Below, one piece after another: positions 9,394 to 10,281 of a DNA stretch of 10,281 nucleotides. The position numbers and the translations under genes are program-made. Source of the stretch: Opitutia bacterium. Its GTDB lineage: Bacteria; Verrucomicrobiota; Verrucomicrobiia; Opitutales; Opitutaceae. The DNA lies in NCBI GenBank assembly GCA_025351035.1, contig JANXWT010000347.1, forward strand, positions 1 to 10,281, given 5' to 3'. The notes beneath the pieces were generated by a model. The model was given only the letters and a program-made list of their open reading frames with translations. It did not search any database and was not told where the DNA came from. Each line of letters opens with the position of its first letter. Position 1 is the first letter of the stretch.

Positions 9394-9406
9394 GTCCAAC
9401 CGGCGA

Positions 9407-10281
9407 TCAATTCGCAAAAAGTGAAGTCATCGCCAGGTCCGACCACTCGCCGAGGACGCGCGATTCGATCTTCCAACCCGGCGCAGCCGCGGCGAACACG
9501 CCCTGCACTTGCTCCAGTTCGCGGCTGAGGATTCCGCTCAACCCCAACTCGCCACCGGGGGCCACCGCACCGATCAGCTCCTTCGTGAACCGCATCAGCA
9601 CGTCAGCTTGGATGTTCGCCAGCACGAGTTCGGCCTGACGCCCCGCGAGTCCGCTCACGAGGTCGCTGGTGAAAAATTCTACCGCGTCGCCGACGTCGTT
9701 GAGCGCCGCGTTCTCTTTGCTGACTTGCACCGACTCCGGATCGTTGTCGAAACCCGCCACGTGCGCGAATCCCAGCTTCGCCGCCGACAGTGCGAGGATG
9801 CCCGAGCCGCAGCCCGCATCGAGCACGCGCCCCGTCGTCCCGTATCGTTCGGCAAAACTCACGAGCCTCTCGCTGCACAGCCGCGTCGTCTCGTGGTTGC
9901 CCGTGCCGAACGCCATGCCCGGATCGAGCCAGATTACAGTCTCGCCCGGCGGCAGCTTGAAGCGCTCGCGCTCCCACACCGGCACCCAGTTGAGCCGCCC
10001 GAATTTCCACGCCTTGAAATGCGCCTTGTAGCTCTCCTTCCAGTCGCGGTCGGCCAGCTCGTGCAGCTCCGGTTCGCCAAGGAGGCACTCGGGGTCGAGC
10101 AGCGCCGCGAGTTCGTTCCACGCGGTCTTCGCCGCAACGGCCTCGTCGAAATATCCCGTCACCCACGCGCGCCCCGACGGCTTGTCCTCGAGGATCATCA
10201 TCCGCTGCTCCTCGCGCTCGGCGAGGAGTTCCTCGATCTCGGCCGCCGCGGTGAGCGACACTTCAACTTTCAATTCGACGA
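9407..10281 (-). CDS. prmA: Ribosomal protein L11 methyltransferase (5' end at window edge)
   Basis: PrmA transfers methyl groups from S-adenosylmethionine to ribosomal protein L11 in the cytosol. At least 288 residues are visible, close to the family's usual length. Counting from the TTG at 10271-10273, the N-terminal substrate-binding domain covers about 1-60. The family signature PGMAFGTGNHETTRLC is at 118-133. The Rossmann SAM-binding motif LDAGCGSGILALSAAKLG is at 151-168, followed by the acidic strand FDNDPESV (175-182), LVLANIQADVL (216-226) in place of the usual VANILA, and LSGIL (245-249). The frame remains open upstream of that TTG to the right edge with in-frame GTC-GAA, so the real start probably lies a few codons outside. 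The gene ends with TGA at 9407-9409 and converges on the flotillin-like gene. Other class I methyltransferases are excluded by the GTGNHETT signature. Confidence 0.95.
   Translation of the reverse strand, partial: VELKVEVSLTAAAEIEELLAEREEQRMMILEDKPSGRAWVTGYFDEAVAAKTAWNELAALLDPECLLGEPELHELADRDWKESYKAHFKAWKFGRLNWVPVWERERFKLPPGETVIWLDPGMAFGTGNHETTRLCSERLVSFAERYGTTGRVLDAGCGSGILALSAAKLGFAHVAGFDNDPESVQVSKENAALNDVGDAVEFFTSDLVSGLAGRQAELVLANIQADVLMRFTKELIGAVAPGGELGLSGILSRELEQVQGVFAAAAPGWKIESRVLGEWSDLAMTSLFAN

Overview
The window is GC-rich with tightly packed genes. It encodes components typical of a Gram-negative bacterium: a secreted amidohydrolase, a bacterial type II acetyl-CoA carboxylase pair, a long flotillin-like membrane protein and a large hybrid sensor kinase. 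None of the visible gene starts has a good Shine-Dalgarno sequence, and two intact genes start on TTG or GTG. The protein styles and a dyad-rich spacer (7118-7272) remind me of Verrucomicrobiota (Opitutae-like). This is an impression from recall, not a proven assignment. There is no rRNA, tRNA, CRISPR array, insertion sequence or phage gene.

Layout, left to right. A 5'-truncated hybrid histidine kinase runs off the left edge and ends at 2690; its frame is open to the first bases of the window. After 46 bases comes a secreted metal-dependent amidohydrolase (2737-4074). A 383-base spacer follows, with a hairpin near its left end and a strongly AT-rich block in the middle. Then come accB (4458-4940, TTG start) and accC (5001-6362), the biotin carboxyl carrier protein and biotin carboxylase of acetyl-CoA carboxylase. 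They are separated by 60 bases holding two hairpins. A clear intrinsic terminator (6394-6426) ends this unit.

Next is an exported CpcT/CpeT-family protein (6503-7117), a family best known from cyanobacterial bilin attachment. A 303-base spacer follows, with inverted repeats and an extended -10 promoter. It leads to a 601-residue SPFH/flotillin-like protein (7421-9226) that has about four tandem beta-type repeats before its SPFH domain. The last gene, prmA (ribosomal protein L11 methyltransferase), is on the minus strand. It converges on the flotillin gene across a 180-base, hairpin-rich spacer, and its first few codons probably lie beyond the right edge.

Functionally this is mostly ordinary chromosome. 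accB and accC supply malonyl-CoA for fatty-acid synthesis, prmA modifies the ribosome, and the kinase, amidohydrolase, CpeT-like protein and flotillin each look like their own transcription unit or loosely linked genes. I see no compact, clearly undescribed multi-gene system. The points most worth following are the repeat architecture of the flotillin-like protein, the exported CpeT-like protein outside an obvious phycobilisome context, and the structured accB-accC junction.
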